Source: Aaosphaeria pasadenensis (lineage: Eukaryota > Ascomycota > Dothideomycetes > Pleosporales). Taken from it: a stretch of DNA of 64,000 nucleotides. Of this stretch, positions 34,464-44,805 are shown in pieces (position 1 is the first letter of the stretch; every line of letters begins with the position of its first letter). Where the stretch lies: assembly GCA_022813625.1 (NCBI GenBank), contig JAKLMB010000035.1, forward strand, positions 124,001-188,000, given 5' to 3'. Under the pieces are notes generated by a model, which saw only the letters and a list, made by a program, of their open reading frames with translations, searched no databases and had not been told where the DNA came from. A program made the position numbers and the translations under genes.

Positions 34464-36000
34464 GACCCATACAAGGCGTACTTTCCCAACACAAACTTCC
34501 CTTCTAGAAGCACCCGACTTCTTTTGTATATGTATATTCCTTTTCACGGTTTTCACCTTTTTGTACGATACCATGGTCTTCTGTTCACGGCCTAGGGAGG
34601 AGATCTTTTGTACGGCATATGTGTGATGATACCTTTCATGGATTGCGGCGGTCGGTTTGGGCGGTGCATGGATGGTCGGTGGTTGGGTTTGACGCATTTG
34701 CATCGCATCGCATCGTTCGTGTCTTCGACACGAGAACTAGCTAATATACACTCACAAAGTCAATTCGCTATACGATAATATCAACTTTGTGATTGATCTC
34801 ACGCCTCCCTGACCCGTTCTTGCTCACTGTGTCATGGAGAAGTTATAAACGTTAACCAGCACATTCACCGATGAAATTTCCCGAACTTTGTCAGTAACGA
34901 GATGAGATATGTTTTAGAAGAGAGAGTAACATTTGGCAGAGTTCATTCCAGGGTACTCCGTAGAGTAATGGTAATTGCGAATTCGTACATAAATTGTTGA
35001 AAGGGATCGACGGCTTCTAGAAAGTCTGACAGGGGAGATCAGCAGGGCCAGAACCTAGAATTGGTAGGATGGAATAAATGATTGGCTGGCTGGCGAGGGT
35101 GAGGCCGGATGATGGGATCTTTGATCTTTGTGCCTGCAGGGCGAAGGGAGACAGGCCGGCCAGACCGGGTGAGTGGCTGAGCTGGCATGAGGAATGGGAA
35201 TGCTGTCTCGGATACAAAGCCGAAGTCAATACCTTTGTGTAGAGAATATACAAGCAGTACAATGAATTCTCAGTGGACTTTGGTAGATTTTCCCGTGTGT
35301 TTGCATTAAATCGATATGATTACCCCACAAGACGATTCGTAATTGTAGACTGTGGGTAATGAGATTATCGTGGGGTACTTCCGGGGGTACATAGTCAATG
35401 TGGAATGTCAACGGTTGTGGTAATTCCCCCCGCTGAGTCGGTTTACAGTGACTATGGGACATTCACGGTGAGCGTGGAATTGCCTGATACGGCCAGTGCT
35501 TATGCAGGCCCCTGTCGTTCCTGGATGCCGGGACTTGGCGTTTTGCACAATTTTCACGGTTGGCCCGACTTCGCCTTCACAATTCGCCGCTTTCCGCTCC
35601 ACCTTACCCCTTTGGGACTAACGTGTCACCCTTCCCATGCATAAAAATAAAACATAAAAAAATCACACGATGAATCGACTGTCACCGCCGCTTCTCCCCC
35701 ATAAATATCAATACAGTAACCGTCCTCCCTCGAAGACCCACATTCTCTCTTCATCTTCCCCGCATTATTCCAACTCGAGTTCACTCACTCACCAAACAAC
35801 TTTCACTCACTGTTTCAATCAACGTCAACGTCAACACCAATACCTAAGTCAATTCGACGGTACTACATACTCGCGTTCCTGAGATCCCCCTTTGTCGCAC
35901 GCACCTACGTGTCCACTCCATCCACATAACAATCGCATCCTGCACCCGCGTCCAAACGTCCACGCCTCCCTCCACTCCTACAAACCCCACAATCGTCAAG
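34464..36000. other. Gene-free stretch, 1.5 kb
   Basis: 3' side of the polymerase gene, then the promoter and 5' leader of the small mitochondrial gene. The leader (35.7-36.0 kb) is pyrimidine-rich with CAACGTCAACGTCAACACC near 35821. One TACTCCGTA motif occurs at 34954. No gene seen. Confidence 0.5.
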
Positions 36001-36318
36001 ATGTCTGCCGCACGCTTCTTCACCTCTCGCCTCCCTATCCGCGCTGCCTTCCGCGGCCAACAGGTCCGCCTCAACTCCAGCGCCGCCACCTCCCCGGCCG
36101 CACGCCTCGCAGAGATCGCACGCACCGCCGAGAAGCCCAGCGCCCTCGAGGCCAGCGTCCCCGTCATGTGGGCCGTCTCCGGCGCTCTCATCTACACTGC
36201 CTGGAACAGGATTGACGAGAAGAAGGAGGACCACGTCGAGAAGGTTAGTCTCGCTCCGCACCCCCTTTCATCTATTGACTCACTCGCTAACATGACAACG
36301 CAGCTTCTCATTGTTTAG
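36001..36318 (+). CDS. Small mitochondrial single-pass membrane protein (two exons)
   Basis: Exons 36001-36243 and 36304-36318 give 85 aa. The 60-nt intron starts GTTAGT and ends ACGCAG. The last exon holds only four codons and the stop, giving HVEKLLIV at the C-terminus. The N-terminus (MSAARFFTSRLPIRAAFRGQ) is an Arg-rich presequence without acidic residues. A single membrane segment follows (VPVMWAVSGALIYTAW), then a charged tail (RIDEKKEDHVEK). Size and layout match accessory subunits or assembly factors of respiratory complexes in the inner membrane, but I cannot name the family. The ATG is preceded by a pyrimidine-rich leader and CGTCAAG, a good fungal start context. Confidence 0.8.
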   Translation: MSAARFFTSRLPIRAAFRGQQVRLNSSAATSPAARLAEIARTAEKPSALEASVPVMWAVSGALIYTAWNRIDEKKEDHVEKVSLAPHPLSSIDSLANMTTQLLIV

Positions 36319-37000
36319 ACACCTTTAATCAAATCGCATATACCCCGGTCGGCGCACCAAAAACGAGCGACATAGCGAGCATTATTTGAACGGGGGGCTT
36401 AGACACTTGCGTTCTGGTACTTGCATTGCCGATTAGCATGGCTTGCGCATAGACATCATCTTCATTTACACACACTTACTTTCACGAACGATTTGCTTTT
36501 TCATTGGGTTATTGCTGTAGGGAAATTCTACTGGTTATGGGATTGGATTTGGGCGGATAATGGCTCAGGCCTCGGGATGGATCATCAAGGGATTTCAAGG
36601 GAATAAAATAGGCGTTTGGGATGTCAATCGATAGAATATCATTCTTCCTCAGGGTCACTATGTGGACTCGGATCTATTTTTTACTTATCTTGATCATCTT
36701 ACGTCTTTCCAGTGCTATACACGTAATCTATGTGTCCTTACTACTTTTTCGAGAGAATGGGTGTAGTGCTTTATGCAGGAAAGAGAACTGAATATTGTTG
36801 AATAGGATGAGGATTATGAAGGCTATGAACAGCAATTATAGATGCAATTCGTGAAGTCGTAATGCAGTGCAACCGCAGATGAAACGCTCTTGCCTCTTTC
36901 ATCCACCCATCTATCGTCACCACTTCCACTATAAAGACCGCTCACCCCCACCTCTTCCATTCCATTAACGCATCTAAGCCCCCTCCCTCTAAATCTCTCA
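36319..37000. other. Gene-free stretch, 682 bp
   Basis: Convergent 3' ends of the small mitochondrial gene and the MFS transporter. No gene seen. Confidence 0.5.
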
Positions 37001-38622
37001 TCAGATCTGGTATCGGTACTCCTTCTGGTCATCAACGCCACCGCCAACTTCTCTCCTCTTCTTTTCGAGCTTCACATTGTGTCTCCACAGGATGCCCACA
37101 AAGGTCATGCACACAGCAGCTCCCGCAATCGTGATACCCAACCCCGTCCTGAATCCCGTGGGATAGAACGGCGCCTCTTTCTTGACGAACACATTCGCCG
37201 CCACGAAGTTCGCGCAATTGCCCAGTCCCAGCACCATGGCCGTTCCTACCGCCGCACTGGCTCTACCCCGCAGATTGTTCGTCATCCACGCAGTCGACAT
37301 GGCCATCTGGATGAACGTGCCACCGCTCATGGCGAACAGCGAGAAGTAGCGGATCCCTGGCGCGAGCCCCTTCCGGTCGGAATACACGACCTGGATGATC
37401 CAGCCGACCATCGCGAAGGCGATGCCGAAGAGGATGAACGGGAAGCGGATGTTGGTGCGGCCCGAGATCCAGGACGCGGTCACCTGGAAGACGATACCCG
37501 TCAGCCAAATGGGGATCGACATCACTTGCGCGTAGGCGGCTTTCCAGCCGAGTTCGGTCAAGATGGTCGGGATGAAGGCGGACATGGAGGCCGCGGTCAT
37601 GTCGCAGCAGAAGAACATCAGTACGCTGGTTGGTCGGATTGTTAGTGAAAAGTTGGAGGGAATTGGGGGAGGGTGGCGTACGGAAACCAGATCTTGTAGT
37701 CGGAGAGCACTTTGAACCAGTTCACGGAGCGAAGGTCGAGCTTTTGGTCTCCCTTGTCGGCCTTCAATTTCTGCAGGAGATGGGCTTTCTCAGCGGGAGT
37801 CAGAATGTCAGACTTCTCCGGGAAATGAGGCACGAAGAAGAAGACGAAGAAGGAAATGAAGATGGTCAGTAGACCCTCGATGATGAAGATCCACCGCCAG
37901 CCTTCCTTGCCAGCGATGCCGTTCATGTTGCGGAGACCGTATGCGAGAAGACCGCTGATGCAAGGACCGAGAATGCCGAATGTGAAGAAGCAAGCAAAGC
38001 GGAGTGATGCCTCTTTGCGCGTGTAATACTCGCTGATCAAGAACGCAGCGCCTGGACGTATTAGCATGACCAACACTCGTTGGATCTAATACTCACCCGC
38101 TGGAAGAGTCGCTTCGAAGATGCCCATCAAGAATCGTAAAGCCAAGAGGCCCTCATACGAGGCAGTCAATCCCTGACAAGTCGAGATGATACCCAGAACA
38201 AGCATGTTAATACCGAGGAAGATGCAGGGCTTGACGTGTGGAAGACCCATGATCATGTTACTGGGGATTTCGATCAAAACGAAAGGAATGAAGAAGATCC
38301 AAATGCAGGTATTGTAGCCATGGGGAGGCATGTTCAATCCCTTTTCCAGACCTTCGATCCTGGCATTGGCGACTAAAAGAGGTCAATTGGACGATTCGGC
38401 GCGTGGTTCAGATGAATCGCATAGTCACTCACTGTTCGTGCGGTCGAGGAAGAGAATGGTGTATGTGCAGCCCAGCAACGGGATCAATCGCAGGTCCAAC
38501 TTCAAGGTGTAGTTGGACGGCGGATCCATTGCGGCCTCGATGGTATCATGGTCGCTGTTGCTCGACTTCGTCGCAGTCTCCTGCGCCACGATCTTTTCCG
38601 CCATGGTTGATTGATTTTGCAT
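37001..38622 (-). CDS. MFS transporter, anion:cation symporter (allantoate permease/Dal5-like) family (four exons)
   Basis: Exons 38622-38433, 38372-38097, 38051-37682 and 37625-37001 give 486 aa (480 aa from the second ATG at 38604). Introns of 60, 45 and 56 nt all have good donors (GTGAGT, GTGAGT, GTACGC). The spliced first junction restores LFLDRTNIANARIEGL, the hallmark of this family after TM1. FEATLPAGAAFLISEYYTRK is the conserved TM4/loop segment. The hydrophobic profile fits 12 segments. Family members import nicotinate, pantothenate, biotin, allantoate and similar organic anions with protons at the plasma membrane. Which substrate is carried here cannot be read from the sequence. No nearby pathway genes give a hint. 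Confidence 0.9.
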
Positions 38623-41041
38623 TCACTCCGTGGAATAGAACATGTAAATCAATTCAAGAAATGAGAGACACAGCCAGAGACCAATCGGGGCCAGTGGCGT
38701 GAGGAGGTTCCAGCAGAGCGGTGACGGACTCAGGCGGGGAAGGGCGTAAGAAAACCAGCGGGCCGAGCCTTGTTTTCTGTCGCAAACTATTGTACCAAAC
38801 CTATGGGGCGAAAGGCGAAAGGGGCAGGAGTTGCTCGTGCCTGTGAGACTCGAAAGCGAGTTTCCCGCGGGACAATGGCAGGAAGGGGAAGTGGATACTC
38901 TATGTACGGGAGCGCGAGCGTGTCGACTCTTCCCTGGGCCGCAGCTTTTCTCTCGGCCTTCAGTGCGATGGTAGGATATTATCGCTGTTGGCGTTCGGGG
39001 GCGTTTCTCTTCTAGGTCCAATGCCCAGAGGAGCCCACTCCACTCGAAAGGGTCCAGAAAAAATCCCAGCAGAAGTTGGATTGGATTGTTATTGGATTGG
39101 ATATCGACGATGAGATAGCGGGGAGACGCAGCCGCGATGCCGCGCGTGCTCGGAGTGGTCGAACCGGGTGGGCAGTGGGCAGTGGGCAGTGGACACTCCT
39201 CAACCGAACACGATAATCCTTGCTCGAAGGATCAGGCGCGCTTGTCCGGACCTCTTCCAGAAGGGGACCTGTCAGGAGGGGCGAGGAAGAGGGACGAAGG
39301 AAGGCGGAGAAGAGATTGACAAGTTGGGTGCACTGCAGATGAAAACGAAGGTGAATTGAACGAATGCCGGTACATGCGTCGGCTGCAGGCTGTGATGAGG
39401 CTTGCAGTTGCAGTTATTATCTCCTCTGGCAGGCCGTGGCTGACCAAAACAGATTTGGTCCTTCAAGTGGGTACGGGCAGATAACGAACGGCCAAAGGAC
39501 CTAATGAAGGTGAGAATGATCAATGGACCCTTGAGGTTTACTTGCACTTTAAATCGAAATGGCGCGTCCAGAGATTAATTATTATGGGTTCCCGTGTGCT
39601 TTGGGAAAGTGAAAGAGAAGGGAGAAAAAAGAAGATTGATCCAGAAGCATGTAACTAGTCCAGCTAACGGTGGTAGCTCCAGTACGCTAGACGGTCTTTC
39701 CTTCCATTGAACCAACACAGAACCACGAGCTGTATTACTCGCAAAAGGGATCAGCGCTGTCAGTGGCTACCTTGGTACACTACCTTGAAGCATTGTAACC
39801 TTATTAGTCCTCACGGCGTTGGTTGATTGGTTACGTTGTAACTAACCTCATTGTTCCAACCATCTTTGTATTATCGTACTCGCAACATCTGCCCTGCCCT
39901 TATGGGAAACAGCTTCTCGACAACTATCTTGGATGCAAAATCATGATTCACGAACATGCGGAATTCTAGCGTCACACGGTCACAATAATGTACATGTACG
40001 ACTTGATTTTACCCTCGTACGTCGTGTTGTACGATACATCACTTTCGCAACGTAACAACAACCCCACAGCCAATGTTACAATATCATGAAAAGACGAAGG
40101 CAAGGGTGCATGTACGCGATTCGACAGTCACACGCCTTCCAAGTCCATCTTTACTCTTGCAGTTACTGATAATCCGTCGTACGTAACTTTGGGTCCATAA
40201 ACGTGCATCACACAATACCGAGCGCATGGAGAGACAGGCGGATGGACGGGCGGGAGGGAGGGCGGGTGGACAGTAAAGTGCAGTGGAGCGAGCGGATATG
40301 TATGCATTCGCAAGGGCAAGGGCAGGGTCGCGTGGGATACGAGGTGCCTCGAGGGACGATGGCGTTTACATGCCTATTGCATGTGCGTCGGGGGGTGTTG
40401 GGTTTGCTTTTTGTTTGCCGATGTATCCGCCGAGTGTGTGCGCGCGTGGGAACGGCTTGTGGAATTGATGGTGGCATTGGACGTTGGTGATGGGAATGGA
40501 GATGAACATTTACTCTCTTACACGCAGATCGCAGAACTCCCCTCACCACTACTACACCTTACACATCCACCAATCCATCAATTGATCAACACCCCATTCC
40601 CATTCACCCGACTGCGCCGCGCGGGACCCCGGACGATCTACAACCATACATACAAAATCAAGTTTTCCCTGCTTGTCCAGATTTCCGCTGTCAGATTGAC
40701 CCAACTGAGCCAATGCTGGAGATGGGAGTATGCTGTGTTACCCCTCAATTGAGTTTGGATGTGGTGGGGGGAGGGGGAATGGGTGCATAAGCGCAGTCGC
40801 CGAGGGAGGATAAAATCCGATGTGGGAAGAGTAGGGATGATAGGTGCAGAGTGACATGGGATGTTCTTAGGTACCTGTCGTTGGACTTGGACGGATTTCG
40901 ACGAAGGATTGGTTGCGTGAGTTATGTCGTGAAGGTCGAGTCGTGGTGAATTGGTCAACATCCTCATTGCAAAGAAGAGCAGGGAAACCATATCGAAACA
41001 ACACAGCATACGCTGAGGAATAGGAACAACTCACGACAAAA
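38623..41041. other. Gene-free stretch, 2.4 kb
   Basis: Contains promoters of the MFS gene and the MBL-fold gene. A TGGGCAG repeat of three units lies at 39169-39189. Short open frames show no domain. Nothing else recognised. Confidence 0.5.
39169..39189 (+). repeat. TGGGCAG heptamer, 3 tandem units
   Basis: Three perfect tandem copies in the MFS upstream region. Confidence 0.85.
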
Positions 41042-42220
41042 ATGGCCAACCTCAACATCCCCCCATCCACGAATACCGTCCGTATCCGCGCTATCGATGC
41101 CCTCACAAAGATGTCAGTCTCAACAGCGGCCTTCATAACCCCCGTCCTTCCACACCACACGATCCTGAACCTTACAACCACAACCTTCATCCTCGAGCAT
41201 GCTCCCTCGAAAAAGACCATCCTCTTCGACGCCGGTGCACGCCCAGACTTCGAGAACTTCTCCCCGCGCATCAAAGCCCGCCTCGACGTCAACGTCCGGG
41301 GCCTCCGTGTCGACGCCGACGTCCTCGACATCCTCCAATCCGCCGGCATCCCGCTCTCCCAAATCGACGAAGTCATCTGGAGCCACTGGCACTGGGACCA
41401 CCACGGCTCCCCCGAGCGCCTCCACCCACGCACCAAGATCATCGTGGGACCCGGCTTCAAATCCGCCTTCCTCCCCGGCTACCCCATCGACCCCGACGGC
41501 ATCTTCCTCGCAGCGAACTTCACAAACCGCGACATCGTCGAAATCGACTTCTCACCTCCCACCACCCTGACGATAGGCGGCTTCCCCGCCCTCGACTACT
41601 TCGCCGACGGCAGCTTCTACCTCCTCTCCACCCCGGGCCACGCAATCGGCCACATGTGCGGTCTCGCGCGTACAACCCCCTCAACCTTCATCTTCCTCGG
41701 CGGCGACATCTGCCACTTCGGCGGGTCGTTCCGGCCCAGCGTCGCTCACCCTCTCCCTACCAATTCCCCTCCGTGTCCGGGCTGCGTTCTCTTCGACGAC
41801 ATCGACAACGAAGACGGGCGGAGGACGAAGCCGTGGTTTAAAGTCAGCGACGCGCCGACGTCAGCGTACCTTGACGCTCGCACCGCGCAGGACTCGATCG
41901 ACAAGATGATGGCGTTCGACGCGGAAGAGAATGTACTGGTTTGTCTCGCGCATGACGCCGATTTGCTTCGCGTGCTTCCTGTCGTTAACTCGGAACCTGA
42001 GAGGGATTTGAACAATTGGAAGGGGAGGGGGTGGAAGGAGAGTGTGCGATGGGGGTGGGTGGGGGAGCTGCCGAGGAGGAAGGAGGTGGAGACGACGGAT
42101 GGTGATGGGGAAGGGGGGGAGGAGGTGGTGGAGAGTGGGAGGGGGATGCTAGTGGAGGGGGTTTGGAGGGGGGACGAGAGGGTTGAGGGGTTTGGGGGGC
42201 TGAAGCCTACGATTTATTAG
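41042..42220 (+). CDS. Metallo-beta-lactamase-fold hydrolase, lactonase-like
   Basis: Intronless, 392 aa. The di-zinc signature HxHxDH appears as HWHWDHHG (His115, His117, Asp119, His120). Further ligand positions are in STPGHAIGHMCGL and LGGDICHFGG. The N-terminal strand (FILEHAPSKKTILFDAGARP) is typical of the AHL-lactonase-like group. Such enzymes hydrolyse lactones or other esters; related fungal members are described as lactonases active on mycotoxins or quorum signals. Substrate here is unknown. No signal peptide, so probably cytosolic. The C-terminal 60 residues are G-rich at the DNA level and acidic/Gly-rich in protein (TTDGDGEGGEEVVESGRG), probably a disordered extension. Confidence 0.88.
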   Translation: MANLNIPPSTNTVRIRAIDALTKMSVSTAAFITPVLPHHTILNLTTTTFILEHAPSKKTILFDAGARPDFENFSPRIKARLDVNVRGLRVDADVLDILQSAGIPLSQIDEVIWSHWHWDHHGSPERLHPRTKIIVGPGFKSAFLPGYPIDPDGIFLAANFTNRDIVEIDFSPPTTLTIGGFPALDYFADGSFYLLSTPGHAIGHMCGLARTTPSTFIFLGGDICHFGGSFRPSVAHPLPTNSPPCPGCVLFDDIDNEDGRRTKPWFKVSDAPTSAYLDARTAQDSIDKMMAFDAEENVLVCLAHDADLLRVLPVVNSEPERDLNNWKGRGWKESVRWGWVGELPRRKEVETTDGDGEGGEEVVESGRGMLVEGVWRGDERVEGFGGLKPTIY

Positions 42221-44184
42221 GCGGGAATGGGGTTGTTTGTGTGTGATTGTGGATGTGGGTGTGCAGTTGACGCTTTGTATACGTGTAGGTCGAATGGTCG
42301 AACGTTCGAATATCATTGTAAGATGTAGATATAGGGGGATTGGAGATGGACGCATGGAGGGCGAATTGAGATTATAGATACCGAACGACCGAACGACAAC
42401 ACGGGATGAGGACACAGCACAGGACTAGACAATATGTTAAATTTGAATGTAGGAAGTCCTGATATCGTCCGCTTCACACGCATCCCAAGTGCTTTCGGAC
42501 TCTACAGTTGCTCATGGGTTCAACGCAGTGTTAGGGAAACCAACTCGTGGTATCTAGCTGTGTTGGTGGAGGTCAAGCATCGCTGCTCAGGCTTCCCAGG
42601 GGTTGAGTAAGTTGGTAGGTAAGATCAGTTGGTGAGGTAGAATGTTAGGTGGTGGTTTGTCACTGATGCTGTTTAGTTGGACTGGAATTATGCTTATGCT
42701 GCTGTTGTTGAGATGGCAACTTCTCTATGAGACGGACTGTGTGTCTAGTGGAACTTGATGTTACTGTAACTTTTGAATCAAGATAAAGGAAAGGTATTTG
42801 GTCTCCGTCTTCATACCATTGTAGATGCGAGACAACGATCTAAGTCCCCATCCATCCCACAACATGGAAATAAGAAAATTCATGAAGCAAAACGTGAACG
42901 TCTACTGATTACGACAAGAACGTCAGAAGTCCCACAAGCCGGTAACTTCCATGAGACAAGTACTCCATGTCGAGTCTCTGGCAACGACATACCTCGGTCT
43001 GTTCTGTGATTCCATTTCTTCAAACCATGCTCCACCAGAGACTTCGTACTTGACCTTCCCCTCTATTTTACTATTCAATTCTCCTACGTCCAATCTCCTC
43101 TTGCATACACCTGAAAAGAAAATATATATACATACGTACGTACGCACACTGCCAACATCAGAAGAAAGTAAAGTCTATCCGCCAAATCCCATCATAGCCA
43201 GTACAGGAAAATGAGATGTGAAGTGTCGCGTGCCACCTTACCCGAACCGTCAGGCGCAGATGCGGAAAACATCATCATGCCATAAAGTTTCACGACATCG
43301 TACGACACGCTTGCGGTGTCATGGCGATGCGCGCGACCGGGGTGTGGACGTTTGGATGGTATTAGATTGCCGACCGCTTTTTCACTTGGCAGAGAGGGGA
43401 CGAGAGCGTGGTAAGGAAAATGAGGAAAGCTGATTACGATTGATTCAGGTTGTCTTTGAAGTTTTTATTTATTCATTAAGTCTGTGTTGTGTTCAATGAA
43501 CTAACCGAGTTACGATCGTTCGAACATCCCCATCATCTAGACAGACACCCTCTCAAAGATCCGCATCAAGCACGATCGTCATTTGCTTAAAGTCCCCCCT
43601 AAAAGAAAGGCGATCGAAGCTTATGCGGTTTCTGTTTCACGTTCCGCTTGGTAGTAGGGATGTGGAAGCAATCGCTAAGACGTGTGTGAAACCGCGACAA
43701 GGCTTGGCGGCGGTGCTTGAATCGACGGGGGGTGGTCGACGACGTACGTATGTACATGTTTGACGATAAAGTGGAATGGTTGTGTTAGGGGTTGCGTCGG
43801 GGGGAGATACTCTGTAGAGGATGTGAAGATGGCCGTTAATTGTAACTGAGGAGGTAGAGAGTTCTGTGAAAATGTCGGAAGCACTGCAGAATCGTTATCA
43901 ACATGATCAATGCAAAAGAACAAGAACAGTCTTTGATCATGTATAAGTTTTATTGCTCTATCTTTTCCTCATTCAGTTTCCACCAACTATTTCAGAACCT
44001 CCAGTGACGCCGCAGGTAGCGTAGTAATTGACCCTCCCATGACGCTCGACGTGACATTCAAGCGTGATATCCAAGTCGTACACCAAACACCAAAACAAGT
44101 AAGAAAATACAGTAGTCTTTATAGCGGACCATCGTTGCCATTTGCTTTCCGTCGTACCAATTCCAAACAGGGTATCAAGCGTGC
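42221..44184. other. Gene-free stretch, 2.0 kb
   Basis: Lies between the 3' ends of the MBL-fold gene and the secreted KR-site protein gene. A short alternating ATATAT/TACGTACG tract occurs near 43120-43144. No gene recognised. Confidence 0.5.
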
Positions 44185-44805
44185 TCAGACTTCAGTAATG
44201 GCAACAAGCGTCATCTTCGGCGCCTCACCCTCCTCCGCAACGACCTCATCCCTCTTCGCCTTCTTCTCACCGGCAGGGGGCTGACCATTGGCGGCAGAGT
44301 TGGCAGGGACATTGAGACCGGCATTGACAATGATGCCGACACCGGCGCCCTCGGAGCCCATCTCAATCTTAGGCGTGTTCTGCATGGCCTCGCGGGCGTA
44401 GGCGAGCGCGGCGTTGAAGCCGGGGAGGTCGCGCTTGATCCACTCCATGGCGTGGCTGATGGCGTCGATGTGCTCGTTTGCCGGGGAGCGCTTGAGGACG
44501 GCGGAAAGGTCTCGTTTGGCTGCGTTCCCTGCGTTCGCCTCAGCGGGTGGTTCTTGGTTGGCTTCCGCCGGGGGTGCCGGCGGTGCTGCAGGCGGCTGCT
44601 GCTGTTGCTCTTGCTGACCTTGTGGTTGGCCCTCGGCCGCGCCCGAGGCGAGTGTTGCCATCAGTCCTGATGCGCTTTCCGCTGATCCCAATGATATTTC
44701 ACCATCACCGACTACCAGGGCTGGAGAGTAGGCTCCCAAGTTGATGTTGAGGGGTACGGCAGCGCAGGCGCCGACGAGAGCAAGGAGGACGTGTTGAGGA
44801 AGCAT
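44185..44805 (-). CDS. Secreted protein with repeated Kex2 (KR) sites
   Basis: Intronless, 206 aa. A hydrophobic N-terminus (MLPQHVLLALVGACAAVPL) is a signal peptide. A Gln/Pro/Ala-rich low-complexity region follows at about 58-94. Lys-Arg pairs occur at 97-98, 105-106, 124-125 and 184-185. Three are followed by Asp (AKRDL, IKRDL, AKRDE), and all lie in an otherwise soluble region. The segments between them would be released as peptides if the Golgi protease Kex2 cuts there; for example the 18-residue piece from Ser107 to the site at 125. This layout is that of fungal Kex2-processed secreted proteins, but the segments are not clear repeats of each other. No known domain. Function unknown. Confidence 0.7.
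   Translation of the reverse strand: MLPQHVLLALVGACAAVPLNINLGAYSPALVVGDGEISLGSAESASGLMATLASGAAEGQPQGQQEQQQQPPAAPPAPPAEANQEPPAEANAGNAAKRDLSAVLKRSPANEHIDAISHAMEWIKRDLPGFNAALAYAREAMQNTPKIEMGSEGAGVGIIVNAGLNVPANSAANGQPPAGEKKAKRDEVVAEEGEAPKMTLVAITEV

Noticed and set aside
37079..37645. 188-codon plus-strand open frame
   Set aside because: Antisense to the last MFS exon and part of the preceding intron; no domain.
43100..43150. Alternating TATATA/TACGTACG tract as a promoter
   Set aside because: No gene follows on either strand at a sensible distance.
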